Counted from the first letter of the stretch, positions 26,064-35,103 are shown. The stretch is 36,758 nucleotides of DNA from an uncultured Clostridia bacterium (GCA_944383255.1 CALWOY010000033.1:1-36758), one strand, 5' to 3'. Numbers and translations: made by a program. Notes: a model not told the origin generated them from the letters alone.

Positions 26064-26092
26064 ATTATAAGATATGTAAAATAATTTATCAA
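26064..26092 (-). promoter_or_regulatory. Promoter of tRNA-Val
   Basis: Minus strand TTGATA (26087-26092), 17-bp spacer, TATAAT (26064-26069), 10 bases before the tRNA 5' end. Confidence 0.8.
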
Positions 26093-26189
26093 GCCTTTTA
26101 AACAAAAAGTATCAAAAATAATTACAAAGCCTAGACACAAAAAACAAACAAGACCCATGTACCAAGACACACAAAATTTAGTAAAAGTT

Positions 26190-26225
26190 GAGATTCTTAC
26201 GACACCTTTGGTGCATCAAAATAAC
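26190..26225 (+). repeat. Degraded REP-like repeat copy
   Basis: GAGATTCTTACGACACC TTT GGTGCATC then AAAATAACA, matching the ends of the unit seen at 7268 with a different palindromic centre. Confidence 0.4.
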
Positions 26226-26296
26226 AAAAATATCAAAATAACCACCAACCACAAAAAATAGCCCAGATAACGAAACCCGACCTAAACAAAAAAAAC

Positions 26297-26413
26297 ACAA
26301 AATTATGTGGCGGATGCTAGGCTCGGCGGGTACCATCACGCAGGGGTTTGGTCACCCAAATGACTGCGTGATGGTTGCCCGACAGTAAACGACGCAGACG
26401 CCCACAATTTTGT
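26297..26413 (-). ncRNA. Candidate structured RNA or giant terminator behind lysS
   Basis: Starts 5 bases after the lysS stop. A 117-nt element, about 62% GC over 26307-26405 by hand count in AT-rich surroundings. Closing stem: ACAAAATT (26297-26304) with 26406-26413, then GTGG (26307-26310) with CCAC (26402-26405), then CG with CG. Inside: CGGG/CCCG pair and an 11-bp perfect stem CCATCACGCAG / CTGCGTGATGG (26332-26342 with 26364-26374). At its tip, read on the minus strand, TTTGG-GTGA-CCAAA has a GNRA tetraloop; the plus strand would give TCAC. Eight T follow on the minus strand (26288-26295). No known RNA family recognised. Confidence 0.6.
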
Positions 26414-26418
26414 ATTTT

Positions 26419-27879
26419 TTACTTCATAAGGGGGAAGAGAACTACATCTCTTATAGATTCCTGATTAAAGAGGAACATCATAAGTCTATCAACACCAAAG
26501 CCAAGACCTGAAATTGGTGGCATACCATGTTCCATTGCAAGAACAAAATCTTCATCTAGTTCCATTGCTTCGTCATCTCCGCCAAGTTTTGCTCTGGCCT
26601 GTTTTTCAAGTTCTTCGCGCTGGACTATTGGGTCAACAAGTTCGCTGTAAGCCTTACAAAGTTCACTACCCATGCAAAGCACTTGGAAAACATCTATTAT
26701 TTTATTGTTTTTATCATTTCTTCTTGCAAGCGGAATTAGACATGCTGGATAGTTATATAAAATAGTTGGCTGAATAATATTTTCACGAATTTTACGTTTG
26801 TAAATATAGTCTATAACTCCGCCAAGTGTGTTTATTCCATCAAAATCTGACGCTGTGAATAGTTTTCGATTTACAACTTCTGTAACAAGTTCGTCACGAG
26901 TTTCGCACTTTAAGAAGTCAAAACCTAAAACCTTTTGCATTTCTTCAACATAGTTTATTCTCTTCCACTCGCCAGAAAAATCAAGTTTTTGACCTTGATA
27001 TTCGATTTCAAGACTGCCTTTAACTTCCATTAAAAGTTCTTGAATAAACTTAGTGTAAAGACGGATATTATCCTCAAAATTCCAATATGATGCATACCAC
27101 TCAACCATTGTAAATTCTTGCAAGTGCTGGGTGTCCATACCTTCATTTCTAAAACATTTTGCGACTTCAAAAACTCTATCAAAACCACCTGCAATAACCT
27201 GTTTTAAATAAGTTTCTGGTGCAATACGAAGATTACACTGTTTATCAAGTGCATTGTGGTGTGTCATAAAAGGTTTTGCCGAAGCACCACAAACTGCCGA
27301 TTGAAGAATTGGAGTTTCAACTTCCAAAAATCCATTTTCGCCTAAAAATTTTCTAATGAATGTAAGCACTTTGCTTCTGCCTAAGAAAACATCGCGAGCG
27401 GTTTGATTTGATATAAGGTCGAGATATCTTTGCCTATATTTTGCTTCCTGGTCAACAAGCCCATGAAACTTTTCTGGTAGTGGGCGAAGTGCCTTACTAA
27501 GCAGTGTCACACTGTATGCTTTTACAGTTATTTCACCTGTTTGGGTATGGTATATTTCGCCTTCTACGCCGACAAAATCGCCAATGTCTATCATTTTTTT
27601 ATAAAAATCATAGTCCACATCATTTAATTCATTTATACCAACACTGACTTGAATTTTATCTTCTAAATCACGAATTTGCATAAAACCGAACTTACCCATA
27701 ACTCTGCGAAATACCATTCTTCCACAAACTTTTACTTTTTCGCCGTCAGAAAGTTTTCTTGCTTCGCTTATCTTATGAGTGCGTTCAAACTTGTCTTTGT
27801 ATACAATAACTCCTTCTTTTTTTAGAGTTTCGATTTTATTTCTTCTTACATCTATTTCATTTGAAAGTTGTTGTTCCAT
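26419..27879 (-). CDS. lysS: Lysyl-tRNA synthetase (class II)
   Basis: 486 residues. N-terminal OB-fold anticodon-binding domain (about 40-150: VKVCGRMVFRRVMGKFGFMQIRD), class II motif 1 region FLEVETPILQ, motif 2 FEVAKCFRNEGMDTQHLQEFTMVEWY, and motif 3 GLGFGVDRLMMFL near the end. It charges tRNA-Lys. Start codon follows the aspS stop directly (TAA then ATG) with AAAGGAAGG inside aspS, so translation is coupled. The structured element at 26297-26413 lies in its 3' region. Confidence 0.97.
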   Translation of the reverse strand: MEQQLSNEIDVRRNKIETLKKEGVIVYKDKFERTHKISEARKLSDGEKVKVCGRMVFRRVMGKFGFMQIRDLEDKIQVSVGINELNDVDYDFYKKMIDIGDFVGVEGEIYHTQTGEITVKAYSVTLLSKALRPLPEKFHGLVDQEAKYRQRYLDLISNQTARDVFLGRSKVLTFIRKFLGENGFLEVETPILQSAVCGASAKPFMTHHNALDKQCNLRIAPETYLKQVIAGGFDRVFEVAKCFRNEGMDTQHLQEFTMVEWYASYWNFEDNIRLYTKFIQELLMEVKGSLEIEYQGQKLDFSGEWKRINYVEEMQKVLGFDFLKCETRDELVTEVVNRKLFTASDFDGINTLGGVIDYIYKRKIRENIIQPTILYNYPACLIPLARRNDKNNKIIDVFQVLCMGSELCKAYSELVDPIVQREELEKQARAKLGGDDEAMELDEDFVLAMEHGMPPISGLGFGVDRLMMFLFNQESIRDVVLFPLMK

Positions 27880-29652
27880 TTAATTTCCTTCCTTTAAATC
27901 AACTTTTATATGCACTTCACGAAGTTGTTTTTCATCAACTTCACTTGGAGCACCCATAAGCACATCCTGTGCCTTTTTGTTCATTGGGAATGCTATGACT
28001 TCACGAATGCTTTCATCACCTGTTAATAGCATCACCATTCTATCAACTCCTGGTGCAATACCCGCATGTGGTGGAGCACCATAGCAAAACGCATTGTACA
28101 TAGCGGGGAATTTGGCTCTGACATCCTCTTCGCCAAGCCCAACAATTTCAAATGCCTTGCACATAAGTTTTGGGTCATGATTACGCACAGCCCCACTTGA
28201 AAGTTCAACGCCATTGACAACTAGGTCATATTGATATGCAAGTACTTTAAGTGCTTCTTCTGTGCTTTCTTCTGCTTTGTTTAATGCATCAAGCCCGCCT
28301 TGTGGCATAGAAAATGGGTTGTGACAAAATTCAAGTTTGCCCGACTCTTCACCAATTTCATACATTGGGAAGTCAACTATCCAACAAAATTCATACTTTT
28401 CTTTGTCCATATGCTCTGGGCAAATTTCACCAAGCATTTTAAGCATAAGTCCTGCCGTCTTTTGAGCAACACGTTTTTCACCACAGGCAAGTCCTATAAA
28501 TGTATTTGGTTTTAAATTTAATTTATCTATTTCAGCCTTTTTATCTTGTAAAAATTTAGAAACACCGCCAACCAAATTGCCATTTTCGTCTATTTTAAAC
28601 CAATATACACGCTTCTCAAGTTGTACAAAAACATCTTCTACAAGTTTGTCTATAACTTTTCTTGAATGTGTGAAATTGTCTACAATAACTGCTTTTGTGA
28701 CTTTGCTTTTAAATGGTTCAAAGTCTATATTTTTTACAATTTCGGTGAAATCTGTGACTTTTAAATCTATTCTAAGGTCTGGCTTATCTGAACCGTAGGT
28801 GTCCATAGCATCTTCATATTTTATCCTTACAAAAGGTGCTTTTGATGCTTTTTTGTATGTTCCATACTTTTCAAACACTGGAGGAAGAACATTTTCAATA
28901 ACAGAAAATACATCATCTTGACTTGCAAAAGCCATTTCCATATCTAGTTGATAAAATTCGCCTGGTGACCTGTCTGCCCTGGCGTCCTCATCACGAAAAC
29001 AAGGTGCTATTTGAAAATATCTATCAAAGCCAGAAGCCATCAAAAGTTGTTTGAATTGCTGTGGTGCTTGTGGAAGAGCATAAAATTTTCCAGGATAATT
29101 TCTTGAAGGCACCAAATAGTCCCTGGCTCCTTCTGGCGATGAACTTGTAAGTATTGGAGTGGTTATCTCCAAAAAACCGTTATTTATCATTGACTGTCTA
29201 AGTTCATTCACTATTTGACTACGAAGTACAATCTTTTGTTTAACTTTTGGATTTCTTAAATCTAAGTACCTATATTTTAATCTTGTGTTTTCATCAGCAT
29301 CTTTTGAAAAGTTGATTTGAAATGGAAGCTCGTTATAAATACATTCCCCCAGAACTTCAATGCTTTCACAAACGACCTCTATATCTCCTGTCGGTATGTC
29401 CTTGTTTTTATTGGATCTTTCGCGAACAATGCCACAAACTTTAACTGTGGACTCAATGTTAATTTTGTCAACCTTTAACATCATTTCTTCACTGTTTACA
29501 ACTGCTTGTGTGATACCATAAAAATCTCGAAGTACCAAAAAGGCAAGATTTTTGCTTACGCGTCTTACATTTTCAAGCCAGCCACAAAGTTCAACTTTTT
29601 TGCCAGCATCACTAAGACGCAATTCCCCTAAATTGTGTGTACGATTTTGCAT
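27880..29652 (-). CDS. aspS: Aspartyl-tRNA synthetase, bacterial type
   Basis: 590 residues with the GAD insertion domain (roughly 290-410) that defines bacterial AspRS. OB-fold at the N-terminus, SSSPEGARDYLVPSR, QAPQQFKQLLMASGFDRYFQIAPCFRDEDARADR, and motif 3 PGVDRMVMLL. It charges tRNA-Asp; whether it is discriminating cannot be settled by eye, though gatCAB is not visible here. Motif 2 continues SPGEFYQLDMEMAF, a form I associate with alphaproteobacterial-type AspRS rather than the QPEFTQID of Bacillus. AAAGGA precedes ATG 29652. Operon with lysS. Confidence 0.96.
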   Translation of the reverse strand: MQNRTHNLGELRLSDAGKKVELCGWLENVRRVSKNLAFLVLRDFYGITQAVVNSEEMMLKVDKINIESTVKVCGIVRERSNKNKDIPTGDIEVVCESIEVLGECIYNELPFQINFSKDADENTRLKYRYLDLRNPKVKQKIVLRSQIVNELRQSMINNGFLEITTPILTSSSPEGARDYLVPSRNYPGKFYALPQAPQQFKQLLMASGFDRYFQIAPCFRDEDARADRSPGEFYQLDMEMAFASQDDVFSVIENVLPPVFEKYGTYKKASKAPFVRIKYEDAMDTYGSDKPDLRIDLKVTDFTEIVKNIDFEPFKSKVTKAVIVDNFTHSRKVIDKLVEDVFVQLEKRVYWFKIDENGNLVGGVSKFLQDKKAEIDKLNLKPNTFIGLACGEKRVAQKTAGLMLKMLGEICPEHMDKEKYEFCWIVDFPMYEIGEESGKLEFCHNPFSMPQGGLDALNKAEESTEEALKVLAYQYDLVVNGVELSSGAVRNHDPKLMCKAFEIVGLGEEDVRAKFPAMYNAFCYGAPPHAGIAPGVDRMVMLLTGDESIREVIAFPMNKKAQDVLMGAPSEVDEKQLREVHIKVDLKEGN

Positions 29653-29685
29653 AAGTATTCCTTTAAATTTAAAATTTACGAAAGC

Positions 29686-29714
29686 ATTATATCACCAAAA
29701 AGAAGTTTGGTCAA
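29686..29714 (-). promoter_or_regulatory. Promoter of the aspS-lysS operon
   Basis: Minus strand TTGACC (29709-29714), 17-bp spacer, TATAAT (29686-29691), about 33 bases before aspS. No T-box-like leader fits in this short distance. Confidence 0.85.
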
Positions 29715-29770
29715 TTATTGTATATTATTTTACTTTTTAGACAACATAAAACAAGTAAAAAGGAGTGATT

Positions 29771-30370
29771 ATGAAATTAAAAGATAGTTTAACTTATGAA
29801 AATTTGGCACGAGCATATGCTGCCGAGTGCCAAGCAAGGACTAGATATGAATTTGTGGAATATGGTTTTAGATACAATGGCTATGAGGCAATCGCACAAA
29901 TTATTGATACCATTGCATATCAAGAATTTAACCATGCGCGTATGCTTTACACCAAAATTCAAGAGGCAGAACCAAAGCAAATAGATAATATAAACATATC
30001 TGCTGGCTTCCCTTTTAAAGAAAAATGGGAACTTCTTGACAACCTTAAACTTCTTGCCGAAGATGAAGAACTTGAAGCCGAGGCTTATGATGAATTTATT
30101 AAAACCGCCAATGAAGAAGGCTTTGATGATATTGCACATCTATTTGAAATGATTATGGAAGTTGAAATTAGACATAAAAACCTATTTAATGAACTTTATA
30201 AACAATTTAAAGACAAAACTATTTACAAAAAAGCAAAAAAAGTAAGATGGATATGTCCATCGTGCGGATATGTAAGTTTTTCAGACGAAGCATGGGAAGA
30301 GTGTCCACTTTGCAAAGCCAAACAAGGTGTTTGTGAAGTTGTAATTCCAGACGAACTTAGATGTTGGTAA
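29771..30370 (+). CDS. Rubrerythrin
   Basis: 199 residues from ATG 29771, set by AAAAAGGAG. A four-helix ferritin-like domain with di-iron ligands in ECQARTRYEF (Glu19), QEFNHA (Glu52, His55), EDEELEAEAYDEF and MEVEIRH (His135), followed by a C-terminal rubredoxin knuckle CPSCGY (162, 165) and CPLC (178, 181). It reduces hydrogen peroxide using electrons from NAD(P)H via rubredoxin-type carriers, typical of anaerobes. Divergent from aspS; ends at a strong terminator. Promoter not clear. Confidence 0.96.
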   Translation: MKLKDSLTYENLARAYAAECQARTRYEFVEYGFRYNGYEAIAQIIDTIAYQEFNHARMLYTKIQEAEPKQIDNINISAGFPFKEKWELLDNLKLLAEDEELEAEAYDEFIKTANEEGFDDIAHLFEMIMEVEIRHKNLFNELYKQFKDKTIYKKAKKVRWICPSCGYVSFSDEAWEECPLCKAKQGVCEVVIPDELRCW

Positions 30371-30371
30371 G

Positions 30372-30406
30372 AAAAAAATACTCGTAATTGTTACGAGTAT
30401 TTTTTT
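30372..30406. terminator. Bidirectional terminator after rubrerythrin
   Basis: Stem TACTCGTAA (30379-30387) / TTACGAGTA (30391-30399), TTG loop, with A7 before and T7 after. It can also end the minus-strand ftsH operon. Confidence 0.9.
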
Positions 30407-30410
30407 ATCA

Positions 30411-31010
30411 CTACGCCTGTGTTTCAGTTAAGTAATCATAAAGAGCATCAAAATTTGCAACAAATGATTGTCTAAAATATTTAAACGATGAAGAATCAGT
30501 TCCCCAATTATCATTTAATTCAGGGTCACATGAGTAGTAGAAATAATGTGTTGTCATGCCTTCACTTTCGTTGACCTGAACAATAATTCTATCAAAATAT
30601 ATTGGGTCAGTACTATAAGATGACTGGGTATATATTTCACCATTTCTCATTATGGTTTGTGGTGTTGCATAGTCAAGATAAAGTGTATAACCAGATGTTG
30701 ATGGACTTGACGATGATTCTATACGATTATTATAGCCAATTCTTCCAGAAAATAATGATACTATAAAACTTTCACTAAACGAATCATTAAAAACTTGATT
30801 TATTTCATCATATTTTTCTTTATTGTTCTCTTTATCTGCAAGAAGTGGATACTCTGCAAGTGCCCCATCTATTCTTAATTCATAACTATATGGGTCTTGT
30901 ATCTCTGGTTTTTTATTAACTGGCACAAAACAAGAAACAATAATTAAAACAACAAGGACTGCAACTATTGCATATACGGCAATTAGCCAAGTTCTATTCT
31001 TTTTTGTCAT
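30411..31010 (-). CDS. Membrane-anchored or lipoprotein-like protein after ftsH, unknown
   Basis: 199 residues. Basic start, hydrophobic segment 7-26 ending LIIVSC, which could be a lipobox with Cys27 or just a signal anchor; the rest is extracytoplasmic, Ser/Tyr-rich with several beta-strand-like segments (GYTLYLDYATPQTIM, DRIIVQVNESEGMTTHYFYYSCD). It overlaps the end of ftsH by 17 bases. No family recognised; position suggests a role at the membrane with FtsH, unproven. Confidence 0.65.
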   Translation of the reverse strand: MTKKNRTWLIAVYAIVAVLVVLIIVSCFVPVNKKPEIQDPYSYELRIDGALAEYPLLADKENNKEKYDEINQVFNDSFSESFIVSLFSGRIGYNNRIESSSSPSTSGYTLYLDYATPQTIMRNGEIYTQSSYSTDPIYFDRIIVQVNESEGMTTHYFYYSCDPELNDNWGTDSSSFKYFRQSFVANFDALYDYLTETQA

Positions 31011-33225
31011 CTTTTTTCTCCTTTTGTTGTTCTTCTAATTTATCTGACTGTTCTTCTATTTTTTCAGCATCCTGGTTTGTTGGTTGTTCTTTTATATCTT
31101 GTTTTTCATCATCTTGCTCATTTGTCTTGTTTTCTTGTTCACCAACAATTTTGTTTTCTTCAAGTTTCTTTAAGGCGTTTTCACGTTCTTTTAAAATCAG
31201 GTCATAATCTTTCTGAGTTATTATTCCCTCTTTGAGATACATTTCGGCGGTTTTGACTTTTTGGTCAATTTCTTTCATCTTCTTTCCAATTTCACCTTCA
31301 ATTCTTGCCTTTCGCTCTTGTTCACGTCTAATTTTTTCTTGTTCATCCATATGAGCAATTATCTCTTCTTTTGCCTTCCCCGCAAGAATCATATCAACTT
31401 CTTCTTTATAAATAGTATTCTTTTCAAGAAGTAACTCTGCCATTTCTTTTACATACTTTTTATTTTCTTGCAAAATTTTCTTTGCCCGAGCATAGTTATA
31501 ATCCAAAATCTTTTTAACTTCGGCATCAATTTCAGCAGCAACTGTTTCGCTGTAATCGTTTTTGCTTTGATAATCTCTGCCAACAAAAATTTCCTCCTCG
31601 CTACCAAAACTCATAAAGCCAAATTTATCACTCATACCCCAAAGGGTAACCATTTTTCTTGCAACTTCGGTTGCGCGTTTAATGTCGTTTGATGCACCAG
31701 TTGAAATGTCATCCATAAACAACTCTTCACTAAGGCGTCCTCCCATCATCATGGCAATTTCATCGTTGAGTTTGAGTTTTCCCATATGGTTGTCATCGCT
31801 TTCTGGTCTTGACATTGTATACCCCGCAGCCATACCACGTGGAATGATTGATACTTCTTGGACATCTTCACAATGCTCCATAAGTTTACCAACTATTGCG
31901 TGACCGCTTTCGTGATATGCTGTAATCAGTTTATCTTTATCGGTCATAAGCAAACTTTTCTTTTGTGGTCCCATTATAACTTTGTTTATACCCTCGGTTA
32001 TGTCTTGCATAATTATCTTTGGTCTATGATTACGTGCCGCAATGATTGCTGCTTCATTTAGCATATTTTCAATATCAGCACCAGTAAAACCGCTTGTTAT
32101 TCTTGCAAGTGTAACAAAGTCAACATCATCAGAAATTGGTTTATTTTTAGCATGAATTCTAATTATACCTTCTCTACCCTTTACATCTGGAACATGGACA
32201 TAAATTTGTCTATCAAATCTTCCTGGACGAAGAAGTGCAGGATCAAGTACATCTGCACGGTTTGTAGCCGCTAAAACTATTATACCTTCATTAGCCTCAA
32301 AACCATCCATCTCAACCAAAAGTTGATTAAGTGTCTGTTCACGCTCATCATTGCCACCGCCAAGTCCCGCTCCACGCTGACGGCCTACAGCGTCAATTTC
32401 GTCTATAAATACAATACATGGCTGGCATTTTTTTGCTTGGTCAAACAGGTCACGAACTCTACTTGCACCAACGCCGACAAACATTTCAACAAAATCACTA
32501 CCACTTATTGACAAAAATGGAACATTACTTTCACCCGCAACTGCACGAGCAAGAAGTGTTTTACCTGTTCCTGGATTTCCAACAAGCAATACTCCTTTTG
32601 GTATTCTTGCCCCAAGTTCTGTAAATCTTTGTGGATGTTTTAAAAATTCAACTATTTCTTGAAGTTCTTCTTTTTCTTCATCAGCACCAGCAATATCTGA
32701 AAATCTTACCTTAACGTCACTTGTAACCCTTGCCTTGTTTTTGCCAAACTGCATTGCACTGTTGTTGCTTTTTGCAAACATTCGAAAAATAAGAAATACA
32801 GCAACACAAGCAAGAGCAATATAAAGTATTGGCATAAGTGTCTCAAACCAACTTGACCTTACTGGTGGATTTTCCCAAGTTATATCATTTTCTGCCGTGG
32901 CATTATATGTGTTAACTGCATTTAAAATAAGTTCAAGAGATGTAGATGTGTACTCAAAATAAAAGTCAGCATTATCTGGAAAACGATTACGCTCTTCTTC
33001 TGTTTTAAACTTACTATTATCAACAGTTAAGAGAACTCTACCTTCTCCATTATAAAAATACAGTTCTTCAACTTGACCATCTTGTATCATTTCGATCACA
33101 TTCGATGGCTGAGTTTCGTCAACATTTGAACCTAAATCAACAAAGGCAAAAATTGCCAAAATACAAACGAGTAGTATTATGAGTGCATAGATAAAACTAA
33201 AACTACTTTTCTTTTTATTATTCAA
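30994..33225 (-). CDS. ftsH: ATP-dependent zinc metalloprotease FtsH
   Basis: 743 residues. Start is TTG at 33225 with AGGAGG five bases upstream; no ATG exists before residue 46. Two membrane helices (about 10-30 and 128-150) flank an outside domain. AAA+ ATPase: Walker A GNPGTGKT (216-223), Walker B IVFIDEID (271-278), SRH with RPGRFDR (333-339). Zinc protease HESGH (438-442), third ligand Asp513. It extracts and degrades damaged membrane and cytosolic proteins. Odd: after the protease domain (about residue 625) a further 118 residues hold a SHOCT-like segment ([21 protein letters not shown], 659-679) and a highly charged Glu/Lys/Gln tail. Confidence 0.97.
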   Translation of the reverse strand: MNNKKKSSFSFIYALIILLVCILAIFAFVDLGSNVDETQPSNVIEMIQDGQVEELYFYNGEGRVLLTVDNSKFKTEEERNRFPDNADFYFEYTSTSLELILNAVNTYNATAENDITWENPPVRSSWFETLMPILYIALACVAVFLIFRMFAKSNNSAMQFGKNKARVTSDVKVRFSDIAGADEEKEELQEIVEFLKHPQRFTELGARIPKGVLLVGNPGTGKTLLARAVAGESNVPFLSISGSDFVEMFVGVGASRVRDLFDQAKKCQPCIVFIDEIDAVGRQRGAGLGGGNDEREQTLNQLLVEMDGFEANEGIIVLAATNRADVLDPALLRPGRFDRQIYVHVPDVKGREGIIRIHAKNKPISDDVDFVTLARITSGFTGADIENMLNEAAIIAARNHRPKIIMQDITEGINKVIMGPQKKSLLMTDKDKLITAYHESGHAIVGKLMEHCEDVQEVSIIPRGMAAGYTMSRPESDDNHMGKLKLNDEIAMMMGGRLSEELFMDDISTGASNDIKRATEVARKMVTLWGMSDKFGFMSFGSEEEIFVGRDYQSKNDYSETVAAEIDAEVKKILDYNYARAKKILQENKKYVKEMAELLLEKNTIYKEEVDMILAGKAKEEIIAHMDEQEKIRREQERKARIEGEIGKKMKEIDQKVKTAEMYLKEGIITQKDYDLILKERENALKKLEENKIVGEQENKTNEQDDEKQDIKEQPTNQDAEKIEEQSDKLEEQQKEKKDDKKE

Positions 33226-33253
33226 GTTTCCCTCCTAGTAGCCGTTACACATT

Positions 33254-33283
33254 ATATTAGCATACATCTAAAAATTTTTGCAA
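33254..33283 (-). promoter_or_regulatory. Promoter of ftsH
   Basis: Minus strand TTGCAA (33278-33283), 18-bp spacer, TAATAT (33254-33259) preceded by TGC (extended -10), about 28 bases upstream of the TTG start. Confidence 0.6.
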
Positions 33284-33333
33284 CTAATTTCGTCTTAATA
33301 AATTATAAGCAAAATTTTATTATTTTATCAGAA

Positions 33334-33380
33334 AGATTTCTCGCTACGCTTTAAATCGTATATTTTCTTGTCACTCTAAG
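33334..33380 (+). repeat. Degraded REP-like repeat copy
   Basis: GATTTCTCGCTACGCTTTAAAT followed 15 bases on by TTGTCACTCTAAG, resembling the 7268-7387 unit in the gap between ftsH and the HAD gene. Confidence 0.4.
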
Positions 33381-33427
33381 TGCCGTGCTTTTTTGTTTAA
33401 TTATGAGCATCAGCAAAAAATTTAATA

Positions 33428-34243
33428 TCAGTTTAAATATGATGCTATCTTTTCAAGTATTGATTTGCAAATTTTGTCAAGTTCTGTGCCTTCGCGGTAA
33501 TCTGCTTCTGCAAGATAATCGGCACGATGCTCAAGATATAATTTACGACATTCGTCGTATTTCGCCTTATTTGGAGCATATACACAAATTGACTTACCGC
33601 CTTTTTTACTTACCGTACGCATACAAGGAATATCCGTTTCACCGTCACCAAAATATACAAAGTTTGAGTATGGCACAAGGTCATCTTTGCACTCAATATA
33701 TTCATTGACGCTACGGGCATTCCATAAATCATCCATAGTATTCTTTCTTACGCGATAGATATACTGCGTTTTTGTTGTATAATTTACCGCCTGTGATGGC
33801 CAAAAAGGAATATCGTTATCATCATAAGCAAACTGAGAAGCAAAAATACGTTCAAAATTATGTGCTATTTTTGTACCTTCTATAATCTCTTTAAGTCCAC
33901 TTGAAATAATATAGTGTTTAAGTTCAAGTCCCAAACTTTTGGCATAGGCTGTCATTCTTTCAAAAAATGTTTCAACACCTTCAAAAAACTCAATATCTTT
34001 TCCAAGATTAACAATATCTTGCCTTTTTAATGTTATATTTTTTTCACGCGTTACAGTAATAAGTTTAAACATCATGGCAAGTGCACCATCCATATTGTGC
34101 TTTCTTCCAAACTCATTGACATCTGCCCACCATTCTTCTTTTGTTGTACCAATAAGATCTTGAAATGAAAACTCCTGCATATTTCTTGGCGAGAGTGTAA
34201 GGTCAAAGTCATATAAAAATGCTACTTTTCTAGATTCTTTCAT
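33428..34243 (-). CDS. HAD-superfamily phosphatase
   Basis: 271 residues. HAD motif I is YDFDLTLSP (nucleophile Asp12, acid Asp14); motif II SSG near residue 119; motif IV GDGETDIPCM near 206. A large helical cap lies between I and II (about 20-100), as in phosphoserine-phosphatase-like HADs. Substrate unknown. AGGAG precedes ATG 34243, and the gene has its own promoter. It is monocistronic. Confidence 0.85.
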   Translation of the reverse strand: MKESRKVAFLYDFDLTLSPRNMQEFSFQDLIGTTKEEWWADVNEFGRKHNMDGALAMMFKLITVTREKNITLKRQDIVNLGKDIEFFEGVETFFERMTAYAKSLGLELKHYIISSGLKEIIEGTKIAHNFERIFASQFAYDDNDIPFWPSQAVNYTTKTQYIYRVRKNTMDDLWNARSVNEYIECKDDLVPYSNFVYFGDGETDIPCMRTVSKKGGKSICVYAPNKAKYDECRKLYLEHRADYLAEADYREGTELDKICKSILEKIASYLN

Positions 34244-34278
34244 AATGTCTCCTATATAATTTATAAATATTCAAAATA

Positions 34279-34307
34279 TATATACCATAAAATAGTATAC
34301 TTTTCAA
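34279..34307 (-). promoter_or_regulatory. Promoter of the HAD phosphatase
   Basis: Minus strand TTGAAA (34302-34307), 17-bp spacer, TATATA (34279-34284), about 35 bases before ATG 34243. Confidence 0.65.
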
Positions 34308-34344
34308 GTAACTGTAAAAAAATAAAAAAATCTTGAAAAAAACA

Positions 34345-34373
34345 TTGAAAATTGTCGTTTTGTAGTGTACAAT
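34345..34373 (+). promoter_or_regulatory. Promoter of the DUF2188 membrane protein
   Basis: TTGAAA (34345-34350), 17-bp spacer, TACAAT (34368-34373), then AAGGAG (34394-34399) before ATG 34405. Confidence 0.75.
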
Positions 34374-34404
34374 AAATGTAAGATTAAATTTTTAAGGAGA
34401 AATT

Positions 34405-35103
34405 ATGGAATTTTTAAGAGAATATTGGCCACTTCTTGTATGTGTTGTGCTGATAATAATCGCAGTTGTCGTTCTTATTGTCTTTAGGGACAAGCCAGAG
34501 GATAAAAATGTTGAAGCAGACAAAACTTCTGATATAGCAATTGATGAAAATAAAACAGAAGCTGCAAAACCAGTTGAGAACACAAAAGTAAAAGAAGAAA
34601 CTGAAATCGCAAATGAAACACCAAGCGAAGACGAAATTAAACCAGTAGAAGAACAACCTACAGAAGAAAAGCCAGAAGAAAAAGTTGAAGAAAAGAAGCA
34701 AAAACCTAAAAAGGCAAAAGCCAAAAAGACTGAAAAAGTTGCCTCTGAAAGCGATAATAGTGACGCAACAATAAATGAACCTGCAAAAGAAGAAGTTGAA
34801 ACAGCAACAGAGCAAACATCAGTACAGCCTAGTCAAACTGAAACAGTTGAAGAAGAAAATACTGAAGTAGAGGGTGAAAAAATGGAAGATAAAAAACCAA
34901 GTCAAAAATATATGGTAACTTATGACAAAGACCGTAAAGATTGGGTTGTAAAAAAGACTGGGGCAACAAGGGCTTCAAAGAGATGCAAAACCAAGAAAGA
35001 AGCAATGGAAGTTGCTGAAAAACTTGCCGAAAGTCAAGACCTTAATATAAGCGTAAAGAAAAAAGACGGTAAATTCCAAAAAAGAGAAAACGCAAGTAAA
35101 TAA
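34405..35103 (+). CDS. Membrane-anchored DUF2188-domain protein
   Basis: 232 residues. One N-terminal membrane helix (about 8-27), then an exceptionally Glu/Lys/Thr/Pro-rich linker (about 30-165) with a Lys-rich patch KKQKPKKAKAKKTEK, and a C-terminal DUF2188-like domain (about 167-225: KYMVTYDKDRKDWVVKKTGATRASKRCKTKKEAMEVAEKLAES, shown here only as positions of the WVVK and ATRASKRCKTKKEA elements). DUF2188 is small and of unknown function. With no signal cleavage the linker probably faces the cytoplasm (inference). Confidence 0.75.
   Translation: MEFLREYWPLLVCVVLIIIAVVVLIVFRDKPEDKNVEADKTSDIAIDENKTEAAKPVENTKVKEETEIANETPSEDEIKPVEEQPTEEKPEEKVEEKKQKPKKAKAKKTEKVASESDNSDATINEPAKEEVETATEQTSVQPSQTETVEEENTEVEGEKMEDKKPSQKYMVTYDKDRKDWVVKKTGATRASKRCKTKKEAMEVAEKLAESQDLNISVKKKDGKFQKRENASK

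Noticed and set aside
25973..26170. 65-residue minus-strand open frame with hydrophobic start
   Set aside because: It runs straight through the tRNA-Val gene, and its hydrophobic look comes from the T/G-rich composition.
26297..26413. T-box leader (minus strand has GGTACC-like bases near a stem)
   Set aside because: It lies downstream of lysS, not ahead of a synthetase gene, and lacks a specifier hairpin and the T-box core sequence.
26297..26413. Miniature transposable element with terminal inverted repeats
   Set aside because: Ends are inverted repeats but no target duplication is visible and the right order of hairpin then T8 fits transcription end better; left open as an alternative in the finding.
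34392..34815. Minus-strand frames of Phe/Cys or Ser/Phe composition
   Set aside because: Shadows of the Glu/Lys-rich linker of the DUF2188 gene.
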